Assembly: GCA_045638525.1 (NCBI GenBank)
Contig: JAZUBQ010000017.1
Coordinates: 62,001-126,000, forward strand
DNA length: 64,000 nucleotides
DNA from: SIG452 sp045638525
Lineage (GTDB): Bacteria > Bacillota > Clostridia > UMGS1840
Reading direction: 5' to 3'
A program made the translations under genes and the position numbers. The notes under the pieces were generated by a model. That model ran no database searches and was not told the DNA's origin. It saw only the letters and a list, made by a program, of their open reading frames with translations. Positions 26,222 through 35,092 of this stretch are shown here, piece after piece (position 1 is the first letter of the stretch; the number at the start of each line of letters is the position of its first letter).

Positions 26222-27301
26222 ATGATGAAAAAAACAGCATTAACCTTAGAAGGCACCAACGATATTTTATTTTCCGAGTGCCAATTTAAACATCAAATTG
26301 AAAAACAGATTTTAGACTGTTTTAAAAGCTATGGCTATTTTCAGCTGGAAACTCCACTGATGGAGTATGACAGCGTGTTTTCTGATGCAAACGGCTTGTA
26401 TCGCTTGGTTGACAGAAACGGTGCTGTGGTATCCTTACGTCCCGATATGACTATGCCCATTGCCCGTGTGGCTGCAACCAAGTTGTTTGACCAGCTTCCG
26501 GTAAGAGCCTCTTATCTTGGCAATGTATACCGTTTTTCCGATCCCACCAAAGGTGGCAGACAGAATGAATTTACCCAGGCAGGCATTGAATTATTGGGAG
26601 AAACGGGAACTTTCTATGATGCAGAAGTCATTGCATTAACCATCAATGCGCTTTTAGATGCAGGTACTACCAACTTTATGGTGGAACTGGGGAATGTAAA
26701 CTTTGTAAGAGGATTGCTTTCCGAAAGTCACTTATCCGAAGAAATTCAGGAAGAAATCAATGATTTGATGGTGAAAAAAGATATTTTATCCATGGAAGAA
26801 GCTTTGGAAAAAGTAACTCTGGATTCTTTTATCAAAGATATTATCTTGGCATTACCTACTTTATTCGGCGGTAAAGAAGTTTTGGAAGAAATGTTAGAAA
26901 AACAACTGCCCGAACAGTGCAAACAGGCAATTAACGAGCTGTTTGAAATTTATACTTACCTTTCCTATTACGGATATGAACAGTATATTACCTTTGATTT
27001 GGGGATGAATAAAAATATGGATTACTACACCGGTATGATTTTTAAAATCTTTCATCAGGGTGTAGGATTCCCGGTTGCAGGCGGCGGTCGTTATGATAAA
27101 CTGATTTCCCGCTTCGGAAGAGAAATTCCTGCAACCGGTTCTGCCATTTATATCAACCGTCTGACCGACGGAATGAGTCATGCCATTTCTCCGAAATCTC
27201 CTGTAGCAGATGAAATTCTTTTTGGGGATGACAAGAAGGCAATGATAGAAAAAGCAAAAGAATTAAGAAAAACGGGCAAGTCCGTCATTGTCAACGGATA
27301 G
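26222..27301 (+). CDS. hisZ: ATP phosphoribosyltransferase regulatory subunit
   Basis: HisZ is a catalytically inactive histidyl-tRNA synthetase paralogue that activates short-form HisG. The class II-like core shows PLMEYDSVF, RPDMTMPIARV, the motif 2-like YLGNVYRF and GGGRYDKLISRFG. 359 aa, shorter than HisS and without an anticodon-binding domain. AAAGGAG lies upstream of the paired ATGs at 26222. It precedes hisG by 16 bases. Confidence 0.92.
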   Translation: MMKKTALTLEGTNDILFSECQFKHQIEKQILDCFKSYGYFQLETPLMEYDSVFSDANGLYRLVDRNGAVVSLRPDMTMPIARVAATKLFDQLPVRASYLGNVYRFSDPTKGGRQNEFTQAGIELLGETGTFYDAEVIALTINALLDAGTTNFMVELGNVNFVRGLLSESHLSEEIQEEINDLMVKKDILSMEEALEKVTLDSFIKDIILALPTLFGGKEVLEEMLEKQLPEQCKQAINELFEIYTYLSYYGYEQYITFDLGMNKNMDYYTGMIFKIFHQGVGFPVAGGGRYDKLISRFGREIPATGSAIYINRLTDGMSHAISPKSPVADEILFGDDKKAMIEKAKELRKTGKSVIVNG

Positions 27302-27317
27302 GAGGTTATTAAAACAT

Positions 27318-27953
27318 ATGGAATACATTACCGTTGCCTTGGCAAAAGGCCGTCTGGGAGACTATGCTGCCGAAATTTTTGGCAAAGCAGGTTACGATAT
27401 TTCCTGTCTGGAAGAGAAAGGCAGAAAACTGATTTTTACGGATGAAGTCGGAAAAATCAAATATATTCTGGTGAAAGCCTCCGATGTTCCCTGTTATGTG
27501 GAATATGGAGCTGCTGATATCGGCGTGGTTGGGAAAGACACCATTTTAGAAGAAGGCAGAAGTCTTTATGAAGTGTTAAACTTAAATTTCGGAAAATGCA
27601 GAATGTGTGTGTGTGGACCCGAATCTGCAAAAGAAAAACTGAAAAACCGTGTGTCATCACTAAAAGTTGCCACCAAATATCCTAATATTGCAAGAAGCTA
27701 TTTTAAAGATGTGAAAAAACAGTCTCCCGATATCATCAAATTAAACGGTTCCATCGAGTTGGCTCCCATTGTGGGCTTATCCGATGTGATTGTGGATATT
27801 GTGGAATCAGGAAAAACTCTGGAAGAAAACGGTTTGGGCGTATTGGAGGAAGTATGTCAGCTTTCTGCCAGACTGATTGTCAATAAAGTGAGTATGAAAA
27901 TGAAAAAACAAATCCTGCCCATGATTGGAAAGTTAAAAGCAGTGATTGAATAA
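27318..27953 (+). CDS. hisG: ATP phosphoribosyltransferase catalytic subunit, short form
   Basis: First enzyme of histidine synthesis, joining ATP and PRPP. VALAKGRLG opens the protein and the PRPP-binding LSDVIVDIVESGKTLEENGL is present. At 211 aa it lacks the C-terminal regulatory domain, so it needs HisZ, which is encoded immediately upstream. ATG 27318 follows GGAGG. Confidence 0.95.
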   Translation: MEYITVALAKGRLGDYAAEIFGKAGYDISCLEEKGRKLIFTDEVGKIKYILVKASDVPCYVEYGAADIGVVGKDTILEEGRSLYEVLNLNFGKCRMCVCGPESAKEKLKNRVSSLKVATKYPNIARSYFKDVKKQSPDIIKLNGSIELAPIVGLSDVIVDIVESGKTLEENGLGVLEEVCQLSARLIVNKVSMKMKKQILPMIGKLKAVIE

Positions 27954-27962
27954 GAGGAAGCT

Positions 27963-28562
27963 ATGATTGCAATTATCGATTACGGTGCAGGAAACCTGTT
28001 TGGCGTTTCCAATGCCTTAAAAAAATTTACAAGCGAGGTACAAATCACCTCCGACAAAGAGACCATCCGTTCTGCTGACCACGTGATTTTACCCGGTGTT
28101 GGCAATTTTGATGATGCGATGGGCAGCATCAAACAATCAGGACTCATTGAAACCGTGTATGAAGTCATTGACAAAAAAACACCTTTTTTAGGAATTTGTG
28201 TGGGCCTTCAGATGTGCTTTGAAAGCTCAGAAGAAGGAAGTTTGCCAGGTCTTGGCATTTTCCCCGGGAAAATTAAAAAGTTCCCCGTGGAACTGTGTAA
28301 AAAAGTGCCGCAGATTGGATGGAATCGGGTTATTACCAAAGAAAGTCCTTTGTTTTTTGATTTGCCCGATGACTATTTTTATTTTGTTCACAGTTACTAT
28401 CTGGAAGCGAAAAACCGTGAGGAAGTCATCGCAACCGCAGAATACGGCATCTCCTTTGACTGTGCCTATCAGCGTGACAATGTGTTTTTAACTCAGTTTC
28501 ATCCTGAAAAAAGCGGTAAAACAGGACTGAAACTGTTGGAAAATTTTTTGAATGTAAAATAA
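27963..28562 (+). CDS. hisH: imidazole glycerol phosphate synthase glutaminase subunit
   Basis: Class I amidotransferase that feeds ammonia to HisF. The active site is intact here: nucleophile in FLGICVGLQ and the His-Glu pair in TQFHPEKSG, in contrast to carA in this window. 199 aa. GAGGAAG precedes the ATG nine bases after hisG. hisF, hisA and the other his genes are not in the window. Confidence 0.94.
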   Translation: MIAIIDYGAGNLFGVSNALKKFTSEVQITSDKETIRSADHVILPGVGNFDDAMGSIKQSGLIETVYEVIDKKTPFLGICVGLQMCFESSEEGSLPGLGIFPGKIKKFPVELCKKVPQIGWNRVITKESPLFFDLPDDYFYFVHSYYLEAKNREEVIATAEYGISFDCAYQRDNVFLTQFHPEKSGKTGLKLLENFLNVK

Positions 28563-28563
28563 G

Positions 28564-28597
28564 ACACCCGAAGGGTGCCTCCCTCTGAGGAGGGAGA
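28564..28597 (+). repeat. CTCCCTC hairpin repeat upstream of the DUF559 gene
   Basis: CACCCGAAGGGTG and CTCCCTCTGAGGAGGGAG hairpins. The same element recurs at 32107-32126 without a gene. Its right arm supplies the ribosome binding site of the next gene. Confidence 0.75.
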
Positions 28598-28600
28598 GAT

Positions 28601-28954
28601 ATGATATCTTATAATAAAAAGAATATCCCTTTGGCAAAAGAACTTCGGAAGAATATGACACCTTGGGAGCGAAAATTGTGGTATCAGTTTTTAAAGGATT
28701 ATCCTATTCGCTTCCAAAGACAAAAATCTATTGGCAATTATATTGCAGATTTTTATTGTGCAAAAGCGAAATTGGTAATTGAGTTGGATGGAAGCCAACA
28801 TTATAGTGATGAAGGTATTTTGTCTGATCAGAAGAAGGATTGTTATTTTCAAACTCAAAACATTACAGTGCTTCGATTTTCGAATTTAGATATTGACAAA
28901 AATTTTCACGGTGTTTTAGAAACAATTGATTTAACCGTGCAACAAAGACTATAG
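28601..28954 (+). CDS. DUF559 domain protein, Vsr/restriction-like nuclease fold
   Basis: A 117-residue protein with the DUF559 layout: LRKNMTPWERKLW, a RFQRQKSIGNYIADFYC strand and the ELDGSQH motif typical of PD-(D/E)XK-like endonucleases of the very-short-patch-repair group. Cellular role unknown. It is bracketed by CTCCCTC hairpins that are not near other genes of the his operon, and the ribosome binding site lies inside the left hairpin, so the gene and repeats may travel as one unit. Confidence 0.82.
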   Translation: MISYNKKNIPLAKELRKNMTPWERKLWYQFLKDYPIRFQRQKSIGNYIADFYCAKAKLVIELDGSQHYSDEGILSDQKKDCYFQTQNITVLRFSNLDIDKNFHGVLETIDLTVQQRL

Positions 28955-28959
28955 CAAGA

Positions 28960-29015
28960 GAGAGTATCTCTCCCTCAGTCACTAACGTGACAGCTCCCTC
29001 GTCAGAGGGAGCTAA
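28960..29015 (+). repeat. CTCCCTC hairpin repeat downstream of the DUF559 gene
   Basis: AGTCACTAACGTGACAG hairpin followed by CTCCCTC (28994-29000) pairing with GAGGGAG (29005-29011). Confidence 0.75.
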
Positions 29016-29048
29016 ATAAAAAATTCAGAAAGGAGGTTACGAAAAATA

Positions 29049-29723
29049 ATGGAGAAAAAAATCGGCTACACATTTCAAAATAAAGACTTGCTTCGAAATG
29101 CCCTGACCCGTCGTTCCTACACAGTGGAGCATAATTTGAAGGAATATAATCAGCGGTTGGAATTTTTGGGAGATTCGGTGTTGGGCTTAACAATCGCCGA
29201 GGAGCTTTACAAACTGCTTCCCGATGTGAAAGAAGGGGAGCTGACCAAATTGAAGGCATCTGTGGTTTGTGAAAAATCCTTGGCTATTGTGGCAAATCAA
29301 CTGGAAATCCCGAGATACTTACTCATCGGAAACGGTGAGCGATTACTTGGCATCCAGAATCTGGATTCCACCACGTCAGACACGTTGGAAGCCATTTTTG
29401 GTGCCGTGTTTTTAGACAGTGATTTTCCTACCGCCAAAGAAGTTATCTTGCGATTGATGAAGGATTCCATTAATCAAACCGTTAAAAACCGAAATGTGCT
29501 GGATTCCAAATCCAAATTGCAGGAACTTGTGCAAAAAGAATCCAAAATTGATTTGGTTTATGAACTGGTAAAATCAGAAGGTCCCGACCACGATAAATTT
29601 TTTGTATCGCAAGTGTCTCACTTGGGAAAAGTGCTTGGAACGGGCGAAGGTAAAACCAAAAAAGAAGCAGAAAAGCAAGCTGCATTGAAAGCAATCAAAA
29701 CTTACTATCCCAATGAATTATAG
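29049..29723 (+). CDS. rnc: ribonuclease III
   Basis: Double-strand-specific endoribonuclease for rRNA and mRNA processing. The catalytic domain has the signature RLEFLGDSVLGL near residue 37 and DTLEAIFGAVFLDS near 115; a C-terminal double-stranded RNA-binding domain contains GKTKKEAEKQAALKAI. 224 aa. GAAAGGAGG lies upstream. The usual acpP or smc neighbours are absent. Confidence 0.96.
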   Translation: MEKKIGYTFQNKDLLRNALTRRSYTVEHNLKEYNQRLEFLGDSVLGLTIAEELYKLLPDVKEGELTKLKASVVCEKSLAIVANQLEIPRYLLIGNGERLLGIQNLDSTTSDTLEAIFGAVFLDSDFPTAKEVILRLMKDSINQTVKNRNVLDSKSKLQELVQKESKIDLVYELVKSEGPDHDKFFVSQVSHLGKVLGTGEGKTKKEAEKQAALKAIKTYYPNEL

Positions 29724-29775
29724 TTTTTTAACAGAACATAAACAGACTACCTTACAGAAAGGAAGAATAAAAGAA

Positions 29776-30960
29776 ATGAAATATCATATTTCCGATACAA
29801 TGAAAACCATGCAAGGCTCTGCCATCCGTGAAATGTTTAAAACCATGGCAAAACCCGGTATTATCTCTTTTGCAGGTGGAAATCCGTCTCCTTTGACGTT
29901 CCCTGTGGATGAAATCAAAGAAATTGCACAGAAGGTGTTAACCGAAATGCCTTCTTTGTGTCTGCAATACGGCATCACCGAAGGGTATACCCCCTTAATT
30001 GAGCAGGTGGAAGAACGTCTCAAAAAACAGGGCATCTACCGGGAGGGAAATAATACCATCATCACCACCGGTGGACAGCAGGGGTTGGATCTGGCAGTAA
30101 AAAGCATCTTAAACCCGGGTGACACCATTATTGTGGAAGAACCCAGCTTTATCGGTGCTTTAAATTCATTCCGTACCTACGGTGCCGTATTAAAAGGTGT
30201 TCCCGTGGAAGAAGATGGTATGAATATGGAAAAACTGGAAGAAATTTTGAAAAACGATGATCGGGTACGCATCATTTATGTAATTCCAACTTTCCAGAAT
30301 CCCACCGGCATCACTATGAGCTTAGAAAAAAGAAAGAAACTGCTTTCTTTGGCGTATCAGTATAATGTTGTGATTTTTGAAGATAATCCGTACGGCGAAC
30401 TGAGATTTAAAGGGGAAAATGTGCCAACCTTAAAATCCATGGATACCGAAAATGCAGTAATGTATTTTGGTTCCTTCTCCAAAATTTTGGCACCGGGATT
30501 AAGACTTGGTTTCACCCACGGTATCCCTGAAATTATGGAAAAAATGGTGGTTGCAAAACAGGTAAATGACGTACATACCAATCTGTTAACTCAGGTAATT
30601 GCATCCGAATGGTTAAAAACCTGCGATATTGATGCTCACATTGCAAAAGCAAGAGAATTATATGGACATCAGTGCGAACTGATGTTATCCGAAATGGATA
30701 AACACTTCCCGAAAGAAGTGAAATATACCCGTCCCGAAGGCGGTCTCTTTATCTGGTGTACCTTACCTGAAGGAATGGACGCTGCAGGCATCGTGAAAAA
30801 AGGCGTAGAGAAAAACGTGGCATTTGTACCCGGTTCCAACTTTATGACTGATATGTCAAAACCCTGCAACTGCTTCCGTTTGAATTATTCCACTATGACA
30901 GACGATAAGATTATTGAAGGCATTGGAATTTTGGCAGATGTGTTAAAAGAGAATCTGTAA
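29776..30960 (+). CDS. PLP-dependent class I aminotransferase (2-aminoadipate/aromatic type)
   Basis: The fold type I aminotransferase core is visible: GIISFAGGNPSP, GGQQGLDLAVK, PTFQNPTG, and the PLP lysine in GSFSKILAPGLRLG. 394 aa; no MocR-like winged helix is attached. The closest remembered families are 2-aminoadipate and valine/aromatic aminotransferases, so the substrate is not assigned. ATG 29776 follows GAAAGGAAG; the longer frame overlaps the end of rnc. Confidence 0.85.
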   Translation: MKYHISDTMKTMQGSAIREMFKTMAKPGIISFAGGNPSPLTFPVDEIKEIAQKVLTEMPSLCLQYGITEGYTPLIEQVEERLKKQGIYREGNNTIITTGGQQGLDLAVKSILNPGDTIIVEEPSFIGALNSFRTYGAVLKGVPVEEDGMNMEKLEEILKNDDRVRIIYVIPTFQNPTGITMSLEKRKKLLSLAYQYNVVIFEDNPYGELRFKGENVPTLKSMDTENAVMYFGSFSKILAPGLRLGFTHGIPEIMEKMVVAKQVNDVHTNLLTQVIASEWLKTCDIDAHIAKARELYGHQCELMLSEMDKHFPKEVKYTRPEGGLFIWCTLPEGMDAAGIVKKGVEKNVAFVPGSNFMTDMSKPCNCFRLNYSTMTDDKIIEGIGILADVLKENL

Positions 30961-31091
30961 GAATAAAGATGTAGGGGACGGTGCCCACACCGTCCCATCC
31001 TTACAATTTGTGAGAATTGAAAACAGCGGACAGATGTGGGCATCTGTCCCTACAATTCGGATTATCCTAACAGAGACGAGGAGCAAAGAAA
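30961..31091. repeat. pair of opposed palindromes with different stems
   Basis: 30972-30996 (plus) has a GACGGTG/CACCGTC stem and 31028-31052 (minus) a GACAGATG/CATCTGTC stem. Both keep the outer TAGGG/CCC edges, so both arms of each stem have changed together. Confidence 0.85.
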
Positions 31092-32099
31092 ATGGAAAAT
31101 ATAGAAAGAAAAAAACGAATTTTTTCGGGCATTCAGCCCTCCGGACATATCACCATCGGTAACTATATCGGTGCATTAAAAAACTGGGTCAAACTTCAGG
31201 ACGAATATGACTGTGCATACTGCGTGGTGGATATGCACGCCATCACCGTTCGTCAGAATCCTGCGGATTTAAGAAAAAGATGTTTAGACTTTTTAACTCA
31301 GTATATCGCTTGTGGATTGGATCCGGAAAAAAACATTATGTTTATGCAGTCCCATAACCCGGCACACGCAGAACTGGCGTGGGTTTTGATGTGTAATTCC
31401 TATATGGGTGAACTTTCCCGTATGACCCAGTTTAAAGATAAAACCAAAAACAAACAGAATGAATCCATCGGGGCAGGTCTTTTCACTTACCCTGTGTTGA
31501 TGGCGGCAGATATTTTACTGTACGGTACCGATCTGGTTCCCGTTGGTATCGACCAGATGCAGCATCTGGAATTAGCTCGTGATATTGCCATCCGTTTTAA
31601 CAATCACTACGGCGATACCTTCACCGTTCCCGAAGGTTACATCTCCAAAACCGGTGCAAAAATTATGAGTTTGCAGGAACCTACCAAAAAAATGTCCAAG
31701 TCGGACGAAAACCCCAAAGCCTTTATTACAGTGACAGACGAGCCGGATGCGATTGTGAAAAAGATCAAATCTGCCGTTACCGACAGCGATATGCGAATCT
31801 GTCGTGGCGAAGGCAAAGAGGGCATTGAAAACTTAATGAGCATTATGGGTGCCATCACTGGAAAATCATTTGAAGAAATCGAAGCCGAATATCAGGACAA
31901 AAACTACGGTATCTTTAAAAGCGATGTAGCCGAATGTGTGGTAGAAGAATTACGCCCCGTAAGAGAACGCTATCTGCAGCTGCAAGGCGACAAAGCATAT
32001 TTAGAACAAATCTATAAAGCAGGTGCCGAAAAAGCACAGTTGGCATCCCGTAAAATCTTACGAAAAGTATATAAGAAAATCGGCTTTATCGAACGGTAG
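31092..32099 (+). CDS. trpS: tryptophan-tRNA ligase
   Basis: Class I synthetase. The HIGH-like motif is SGHITIGNYIGAL near residue 15 and the KMSKS motif appears as KKMSKSDE around residue 200; GIDQMQHLELARDIA is also typical. 335 aa. GAGGAG precedes the ATG. No T-box leader is seen; the gap upstream holds palindromic repeats. Confidence 0.97.
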   Translation: MENIERKKRIFSGIQPSGHITIGNYIGALKNWVKLQDEYDCAYCVVDMHAITVRQNPADLRKRCLDFLTQYIACGLDPEKNIMFMQSHNPAHAELAWVLMCNSYMGELSRMTQFKDKTKNKQNESIGAGLFTYPVLMAADILLYGTDLVPVGIDQMQHLELARDIAIRFNNHYGDTFTVPEGYISKTGAKIMSLQEPTKKMSKSDENPKAFITVTDEPDAIVKKIKSAVTDSDMRICRGEGKEGIENLMSIMGAITGKSFEEIEAEYQDKNYGIFKSDVAECVVEELRPVRERYLQLQGDKAYLEQIYKAGAEKAQLASRKILRKVYKKIGFIER

Positions 32100-32106
32100 T
32101 AAAAAA

Positions 32107-32157
32107 GCCTCCCTCTGAGGAGGGAGCGGAATAGAAAAATTCCCCTCAAGGGGAAGC
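32107..32157 (+). repeat. CTCCCTC hairpin repeat, solo copy
   Basis: CTCCCTCTGAGGAGGGAG at 32109-32126 matches 28579-28596; a TCCCCTCAAGGGGA hairpin follows. It may also terminate trpS transcripts. Confidence 0.7.
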
Positions 32158-32195
32158 CTTATAAAATAATAAAAACCAAAAAAGGAGTGTTTACT

Positions 32196-33185
32196 ATGAA
32201 TCAATATATCGGTCATCCGTCTCAGCTTGGCGGAGTGGAAGAAGTTACCTTAGCCAAAGGCAAAGGAAAAGGTATGAATTTACTGCAGATTAAAAACACC
32301 AGAGCGGTGGATTTAACATTAACTTGCGACAGATGTATGGATATGTCCCGTTTGTCCTACAAAGGTGTAAATCTGGGATGGTTCTCTCCTGCAGGTTATG
32401 TGGCACCGGGACTGTATGACGATGCCAAAGGCAGAGGATTCTTGCAGAATTTTACTGCAGGTTTTTTAACTACCTGTGGTTTAACTGCGGTTGGCGGTTC
32501 TTGTGAAGATGACGGAGAAAGCACTCCCATGCATGGGCTTATCAGCAATATCCCTTGCGATCACTACAACTATTGGGAAACCGAGGACGAAATCATCGTG
32601 GAAGCAACTGTGACCGAAGCTTCGTTGTTTGCGTGTCACACCCGGATGAAACGTACCTACAAAATTTCCAAAACCGAAGATAAAATCACTTTGTCGGATG
32701 TGATTACCAACATCGGGAATAAAACAGCTCCCAGTCAGGTGTTATATCACATCAATTTGGGATATCCTCTGCTTTCCGAAACTGCCAATGTGATGATTCC
32801 CGAAAATTCCAGTTTCCCCACTCAGGAACGGTTTGAAAAAACCTATCCCAATCGTAAAGTGATGGAAAAACCTCAGGCAGGATTTATGGAAGAATGTTAT
32901 GTGTATGACGTGAAAGAAACGGACGGCAAAGCCAAAGTTGGCATCTATAACCCCGATTCCAAAGTCGGCTTTACCATGAGTTTTTCCAAAGATTCTCTTC
33001 CGTTTTTAACCGAATGGAAAATGATGGGTGAATATGAATATGTATTGGGTTTAGAACCCGGTAACGCTTGGCCCATCGGCAGAAAAGGTATGAGAGAACG
33101 CGGGGAATTAAAATTCTTAGAACCCGGCGAAAGCATTACTACCGAAATTATATTAGAATTTACCGACAAAGATTTTGACTTATAG
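32196..33185 (+). CDS. DUF4432 aldose 1-epimerase-like protein
   Basis: A galactose mutarotase-like beta-sandwich protein of the DUF4432 group. Recognisable parts are RAVDLTLTCDRCMDMSRL, STPMHGLISNIPC, a central YHINLGYPLL and the late EWKMMGEYEYVLGLEPGN. 329 aa. The sugar substrate is unknown and no sugar operon surrounds it. ATG 32196 follows AAAAGGAG by about nine bases. Confidence 0.85.
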   Translation: MNQYIGHPSQLGGVEEVTLAKGKGKGMNLLQIKNTRAVDLTLTCDRCMDMSRLSYKGVNLGWFSPAGYVAPGLYDDAKGRGFLQNFTAGFLTTCGLTAVGGSCEDDGESTPMHGLISNIPCDHYNYWETEDEIIVEATVTEASLFACHTRMKRTYKISKTEDKITLSDVITNIGNKTAPSQVLYHINLGYPLLSETANVMIPENSSFPTQERFEKTYPNRKVMEKPQAGFMEECYVYDVKETDGKAKVGIYNPDSKVGFTMSFSKDSLPFLTEWKMMGEYEYVLGLEPGNAWPIGRKGMRERGELKFLEPGESITTEIILEFTDKDFDL

Positions 33186-33206
33186 GTCGGCTTGTAAAAT
33201 CGCTTC

Positions 33207-33410
33207 TAATCGGTGAAGTTCACCTCTCGGCGTACACGCGGTACGCCTTCGGGTAACCCCTGCGGGTTCACTTTTCCGATTATAACTCGATTTTCCTGCA
33301 CCTTAGGTTGTGGTGGCTTGACAAATGGTGCACAACCGCTCGCTGTACACAAAGTACAGCTTCGGGTTCAATTTCCAAATTCTGCATCCATTTCTCTGCG
33401 CCTTACGGTA
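33207..33410 (+). repeat. two tandem family 2 hairpin repeats
   Basis: Copy 1 (33207-33292) has GGCGTACACGCGGTACGCC and AACCCCTGCGGGTT hairpins. Copy 2 (33319-33410) has TGTACACAAAGTACA and is nearly identical to 9012-9107. Both contain the same GTTCACC or CCGCTCG edges. Frames crossing them are not genes. Confidence 0.8.
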
Positions 33411-33429
33411 TCAAAATATTTATCAATGA

Positions 33430-33464
33430 GAAAACGGTATGGAATTTCCATACCGTTTTCTTCT
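33430..33464 (+). terminator. intrinsic terminator
   Basis: GAAAACGGTATGG pairs with CCATACCGTTTTC, followed by TTCTT. Confidence 0.8.
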
Positions 33465-33507
33465 TGTATAACGAAAACCACGCCATAGTGGAGTGGTTCA
33501 ATAAATG

Positions 33508-33540
33508 AAAATCCCCCCGTTCCACGGGGGGATTTTTATT
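33508..33540 (+). terminator. intrinsic terminator
   Basis: AAAATCCCCCCGT pairs with ACGGGGGGATTTTT. It lies just before the next promoter. Confidence 0.88.
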
Positions 33541-33600
33541 ATAATTATACATAAAATGTGTAGTAAAATTATTGAATTTGTAGATTTTGAATGAAAAAGG

Positions 33601-33629
33601 TTGACAAATGGTATAATTTGCAATACAAT
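33601..33629 (+). promoter_or_regulatory. sigma-A promoter for the DUF975 gene
   Basis: Perfect TTGACA at 33601-33606, 17-base spacer, TACAAT at 33624-33629. Confidence 0.88.
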
Positions 33630-33660
33630 TTAGGTATTATTATGAGAGGGGGTTCTGCTA

Positions 33661-34265
33661 TGAACAGAACAGAACTAAAAACATTTGCAAAGGCTCAAAT
33701 CAAAGGAAAAATCGGGATAATTTTTGTTATCTCACTGATTATTGCAGTCGTTTCCGGTCTTGCAACCGTTGTGTTATCACTGATTCCGGTGGTTGGTACG
33801 ATAGCGAGTGCGATTATCGTTACTCCTGCATTTGCGCTGAGTATTTACCGTGTGTATTTGAATGTTTTGGCAGGGAACAAACCTGAAGTTGGAGACGGAT
33901 TCTCCGGATTTGACGATTTCTGGTCTGCATTTAAAGTAAACTTCTTAGTGGGATTCTTCACCTTCTTGTGGTCATTGCTGTTTTTCATTCCCGGCATTGT
34001 GAAATCCATTTCTTACTCAATGTCTATGTATGTTTTAGCTGAAAACAAAGGAATGCCTGCTTTGGAATGTATCAGAAGATCCAAAGAGATGACCAAAGGA
34101 TACAAAATGGATTTATTCGTGTTAGGTTTATCCTTTATCGGCTGGATTTTATTGGGATATATTACTTTGGGGATTGCGTATATCTGGATTATTCCTTATA
34201 TGTCCACCACTTATGCTGCTGCATATTGCACTTTAAAATCCAACGTATCGGTTTTGGAAGACTAA
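33661..34265 (+). CDS. DUF975 family integral membrane protein
   Basis: A 201-residue protein with about five hydrophobic helices. DUF975 hallmarks are the N-terminal ELKTFAKAQIKGK, the DGFSGFDDFWSAFKVNFLVG segment and the helical ENKGMPALECIRRSKEMTKGYK, which precedes the last membrane pair. Function of the family is unknown. GAGAGGGGG precedes ATG 33661, and the transcription start would lie after any upstream in-frame start. Confidence 0.86.
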
Positions 34266-34283
34266 TTGCTACGAACAAAAAAA

Positions 34284-34321
34284 TGGACTGTCTCATTTGT
34301 GAGACAGTCCTTTCTTTTTTT
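34284..34321. terminator. terminator shared by DUF975 gene and trmB
   Basis: GGACTGTCTC (34285-34294) pairs with GAGACAGTCC (34301-34310), with T and A tracts on the two sides, so it can serve convergent genes. Confidence 0.85.
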
Positions 34322-34973
34322 AAGAATTAAATTTTGTCACTAATTTCTGGATGGGGTAACCCATTTCGGAGAAACGGCGTTCGTATTCGGTCATAATGTT
34401 GCCTTCGGGATGTTCGGTATGTAAATCAAAGGTTAAAAGGAGCCATTGCATCCCATATTCTTTGGTTTCCAACAGCGAAAAACGGAACAATCTCACATTA
34501 TCGGTCTTAAAGTGAATTTCTCCGTCACGCACCAAAACGGTTTCGTATTTTTTCAAGAAGTTTTTGTGAGTCAGACGTTTTTTGCGATGTCTGCCTTTGG
34601 GCCACGGGTCAGAGAAGTTTAAGTAAATCCGCTCAATACTTCCCGGTGCAAACATCAAATCCAGAAGCTCCGCATCCAGGTTCGCAAACCGAAGATTAGG
34701 GATTCCTTCGGATTTGGTTGCCGCAATGGCGATAACATCCGCACACTTTTCAAATGCAATGTAGTTAATATCGGGATTTTGTCTTGCCAAAGTGGTGATA
34801 AAATCTCCTTTGCCTGCGCCGATTTCAATATGAACGGGATTGGAATTGCCGAATATTGTTTCACAGTCAATATAGTCTGTTTCGGCTTCTTTGGAAACAT
34901 CCGAAAAATCCAGGAAAAAATCTTTATAAAACTCCAGACGGGTGGGAGTATTCTTTTTCTTTCGTAACCGCAT
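34320..34973 (-). CDS. trmB: tRNA (guanine-N7)-methyltransferase
   Basis: Methylates G46 of tRNA. The SAM-binding motif EIGAGKGDFITTLA, the IAFEKCADVI strand, and the signature NFSDPWPKGRHRKKRLTH are all present. 217 aa. ATG 34973 follows AAAAGGA by ten bases; the frame also has a TTG two codons earlier. It faces the plus-strand DUF975 gene. Confidence 0.95.
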   Translation of the reverse strand: MRLRKKKNTPTRLEFYKDFFLDFSDVSKEAETDYIDCETIFGNSNPVHIEIGAGKGDFITTLARQNPDINYIAFEKCADVIAIAATKSEGIPNLRFANLDAELLDLMFAPGSIERIYLNFSDPWPKGRHRKKRLTHKNFLKKYETVLVRDGEIHFKTDNVRLFRFSLLETKEYGMQWLLLTFDLHTEHPEGNIMTEYERRFSEMGYPIQKLVTKFNS

Positions 34974-35092
34974 AATCAAAAATTCCTTTTCATAAAGTTC
35001 TTTTCTATTTTACCACATGTTTTTTAAAAAAACAATAGATTTTCCCGAAAAATTGAGAACTCTTTCCGATTCCGACTGTATTTGCCAAACCT

